Shown: positions 6,535 through 8,700 of the stretch, piece after piece
Layout: the number at the start of each line of letters is the position of its first letter
Numbering within the stretch: position 1 is the stretch's first letter
NCBI GenBank assembly: GCA_027592105.1
Contig: JAQCLA010000098.1
Span: 1-8,700, forward strand
Source: Pseudomonadota bacterium
GTDB lineage: Bacteria; Pseudomonadota; Alphaproteobacteria; Rhodobacterales; Rhodobacteraceae
Length of the DNA stretch: 8,700 bases
Direction: 5' to 3'
Position numbers and translations under genes: made by a program
Notes under the pieces: generated by a model
The model's database searches: none
What the model was told of the DNA's origin: nothing
What the model saw: only the letters and a program-made list of their open reading frames with translations

Positions 6535-7385
6535 TGCGCCATCACAATCGGTAATTTTGCTCTGTCGACAACGGACTGCGTGTTGCCGCCAAAAAGGGTC
6601 TCGCGCTCATGGCTTTGGCCATAGGCCCCCATGATCAGCAGCCCGGCACCCAATTCCTCGGTTTTTTCGAGCAGGGCGAGGCCGGGATTGCGGGCTTCGA
6701 AATGGATGATGTCAGCCGAGATCCCGCGCAGGCGATAGTAGTCCTGCAACTCCTCGGCCGAGGCGCCATGCGCCTCGCCACGGCCAACCGCAAGGATCGT
6801 GACCTGATCGGCCCGTGCCGCCAGATCAAGGGTCAAAGCCACCGAACGCGCGGCCTCGAGCGACCCGTTCCAGCCGACCGTGACCTTGGCCCCGAAATCG
6901 GGCGCATTGCTCAAGCCGGGTGGGCACATCAAAACCGGACGTCCGGTTTGAAACAGCGCCGCCTTCAGCGCGCTGGTGCCAAGATTGCGATCACGCTGGG
7001 GTTTTTCGACCACTACAAGATCGGCCAAGCGCCCGTTATCCTTGACGATATCGGGGGTGCGGCCGAATTCCTCGACGAATTGCACGCTGGCGCTGTTGCC
7101 ATCGGGCCTATCGGTTTCCTCAAGATCGAGCGTACCGGCCATCGCATGAAGTGCGTCGCGTAGCGCGTTTTCTTCCTGATCGGCCAGCTGGGCTGCCTGT
7201 GACAAGATGGTGTCGCGCGCAAAACTGGGCAGGGGGATGCCATGTGGCACCATATCCTCGGGGCGTGCGCGGCAATGTGCGACCACGATATGTGCCTTGT
7301 GCCGATGCGCCAGTGCGGCGGCATGCGCCAAGGCAGATCTGCCCATGGCGTCGCCGCCAACGGGCACCAAGATCCGTGCAAGCAT
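6531..7385 (-). CDS. tandem-domain universal stress protein (UspA family)
   Basis: This 284-residue protein carries two Usp domains in tandem, an arrangement common in proteobacteria, where such proteins aid survival under starvation, oxygen shift or oxidative stress. Domain 1 (about 1-155) begins MLARILVPVGGD and ends GRPVLMCPPG; it lacks a clear nucleotide-binding glycine motif. Domain 2 (about 166-284) begins AKVTVGWNGS and contains G253-x2-G256-x9-G266-G267, close to the G-2x-G-9x-G-(S/T) ATP-binding signature, and ends LPIVMAH. So domain 2 may bind ATP while domain 1 may be structural. I choose ATG 7385: GGGAGG at 7393-7398 lies 7 bases upstream, and the Usp fold begins directly at this methionine. 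The longer open frame to 7487 adds 34 residues unlike the family. The gene is on the same strand as tctC but is separated from it by a promoter candidate. Confidence 0.93.
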   Translation of the reverse strand: MLARILVPVGGDAMGRSALAHAAALAHRHKAHIVVAHCRARPEDMVPHGIPLPSFARDTILSQAAQLADQEENALRDALHAMAGTLDLEETDRPDGNSASVQFVEEFGRTPDIVKDNGRLADLVVVEKPQRDRNLGTSALKAALFQTGRPVLMCPPGLSNAPDFGAKVTVGWNGSLEAARSVALTLDLAARADQVTILAVGRGEAHGASAEELQDYYRLRGISADIIHFEARNPGLALLEKTEELGAGLLIMGAYGQSHERETLFGGNTQSVVDRAKLPIVMAH

Positions 7386-7766
7386 CCCTTGTCCTCCCTT
7401 TGCAGCGCGCCGGCTATGAACGCGCCGCCTTGTGTTCGAAGAAAGGGTATAGTGCGTTTGCGCATAAAACCCGCGCAATTTACCCAAGCGCGCAGCAGAT
7501 CGGCATGCTTCTGCGTGCCATTAGCGGAAAAACACGCGCGAATTCAGTTTCTTGTGCGCGCGCGGTCGTGACGCGTTTTTTTGCTTCCACGCCTTGATCA
7601 AAGGCTGGTTTCACCAATTTTTCGCGGTCGAGGGCTTGCTGGCATCTGGATCATTTTAGCGGCCCAGCCACCGCCATTTCCAGCGCGCCTGAGTGGGTGA
7701 CTAAGGCGCCAAAGGCGGCGCACCGCATAACGCAGGCCATTTCTTGTCGTATGATGCGGGGGAAAG
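7386..7766. other. 381-base stretch without a gene, upstream of usp
   Basis: I find no convincing coding sequence here. It should hold the usp promoter, but no good -35/-10 pair is visible; a TATACC at 7446-7451 (minus strand) is the best -10. Just upstream of it is an inverted repeat, TTGCGC (7458-7463) and GCGCAA (7473-7478), separated by 9 bases. Further on are a run of seven T (7576-7582), a short hairpin GCCTT/AAGGC (7591-7605), and a small TGGT/ACCA hairpin followed by ATTTTT (7606-7622), both readable as plus-strand transcript ends. A GC-rich hairpin GCGCC/GGCGC (7706-7721) lies 45 bases downstream of the tRNA and may help end its transcript. None of these is proven. Confidence 0.5.
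7393..7398 (-). promoter_or_regulatory. ribosome binding site that sets the usp start
   Basis: GGGAGG on the minus strand, 7 bases before ATG 7385. It rules out the longer reading that starts at 7487. Confidence 0.85.
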
Positions 7767-7841
7767 TGGCAGCCCGTAGGGGAATCGAACCCCTCTTTCC
7801 AGGTTGAAAACCTGGCGTCCTAACCGATAGACGAACGGGCC
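7767..7841 (-). tRNA. tRNA-Glu, anticodon TTC
   Basis: The minus strand folds into a full cloverleaf of 75 bases including an encoded CCA (7767-7769). The acceptor stem GGCCCGT pairs with ACGGGCT (first pair G-U), the D-arm contains the GGTTAGGA segment, and the anticodon stem CCAGG/CCTGG holds loop TTTTCAA with anticodon TTC at 7806-7808. The T-arm GGGG-TTCGATT-CCCC is canonical. It reads GAA and, by wobble, GAG. It lies 86 bases downstream of recJ on the same strand. I see no direct repeat or integrase to suggest that its 3' end has been used as an attachment site. Confidence 0.97.
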
Positions 7842-7927
7842 ACTGGTGGCGTGTCGCGCTTCTAGGAAAAGGCGCGGCGGGGTTCAAGCGGATTTTTCGT
7901 TGGCCCGTGCGAAAGTTCGCGCTGCCC

Positions 7928-8700
<773 letters not shown>

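Noticed and set aside
7386..7487. N-terminal extension of the universal stress protein
   Set aside because: The added 34 residues do not look like a Usp domain, and the strong GGGAGG site at 7393-7398 marks ATG 7385 as the start.
7594..7601. TTGATCAA as an FNR/FnrL site
   Set aside because: FNR boxes need four bases between the TTGAT and ATCAA halves; here the halves overlap, so it is only a short palindrome within a small hairpin.
7767..7841. tRNA-Glu as an integration site for a mobile element
   Set aside because: No integrase, no repeated copy of the tRNA 3' end and no change in gene style nearby were seen in the window.

Overview
The window looks like chromosomal DNA of an alphaproteobacterium, most likely Rhodobacterales. 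This rests on the high GC content, the style of the encoded proteins and a COQ8-like ABC1 kinase; I could not run a taxonomic search. I see no insertion sequence, phage gene, integrase, CRISPR array or rRNA. The tRNA and recJ fit a core chromosomal setting.

Left part, plus strand (1-3312). The first gene is cut by the window's left edge. It encodes an HNOBA sensor-associated domain, a helical linker and a complete GGDEF diguanylate cyclase with an intact product-inhibition site. The family usually works with an H-NOX haem/NO sensor, which would lie just outside the window. Next comes an ABC1/UbiB-family atypical kinase that resembles mitochondrial COQ8/ADCK3 more than E. coli UbiB. It is followed by a BKACE (beta-keto acid cleavage enzyme, formerly DUF849) with its zinc ligands in place. 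A perfect 11-bp hairpin at 3322-3347 separates this gene from the convergent transporter operon and can serve both directions.

Middle part, minus strand (3360-6405). This is a complete tripartite tricarboxylate transporter operon in the order tctC, tctB, tctA: periplasmic binding protein, small membrane subunit, large membrane subunit. A good promoter candidate at 6505-6534 lies ahead of tctC, followed by an 8-bp palindrome near the expected transcription start. The cargo is unknown. The convergent BKACE raises the possibility that an imported acid feeds a beta-keto acid pathway, but nothing in the sequence proves it.

Right part, minus strand (6531-8700). A tandem-domain universal stress protein, a 381-base stretch without a gene, a tRNA-Glu(TTC) with encoded CCA, and the C-terminal part of the single-strand exonuclease RecJ, which runs off the right edge.

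I see no clearly undescribed system. The points most worth following are the HNOBA-GGDEF protein and its missing partner, the COQ8-like kinase outside any visible ubiquinone cluster, the BKACE/TctCBA pairing, and the tctC control region.
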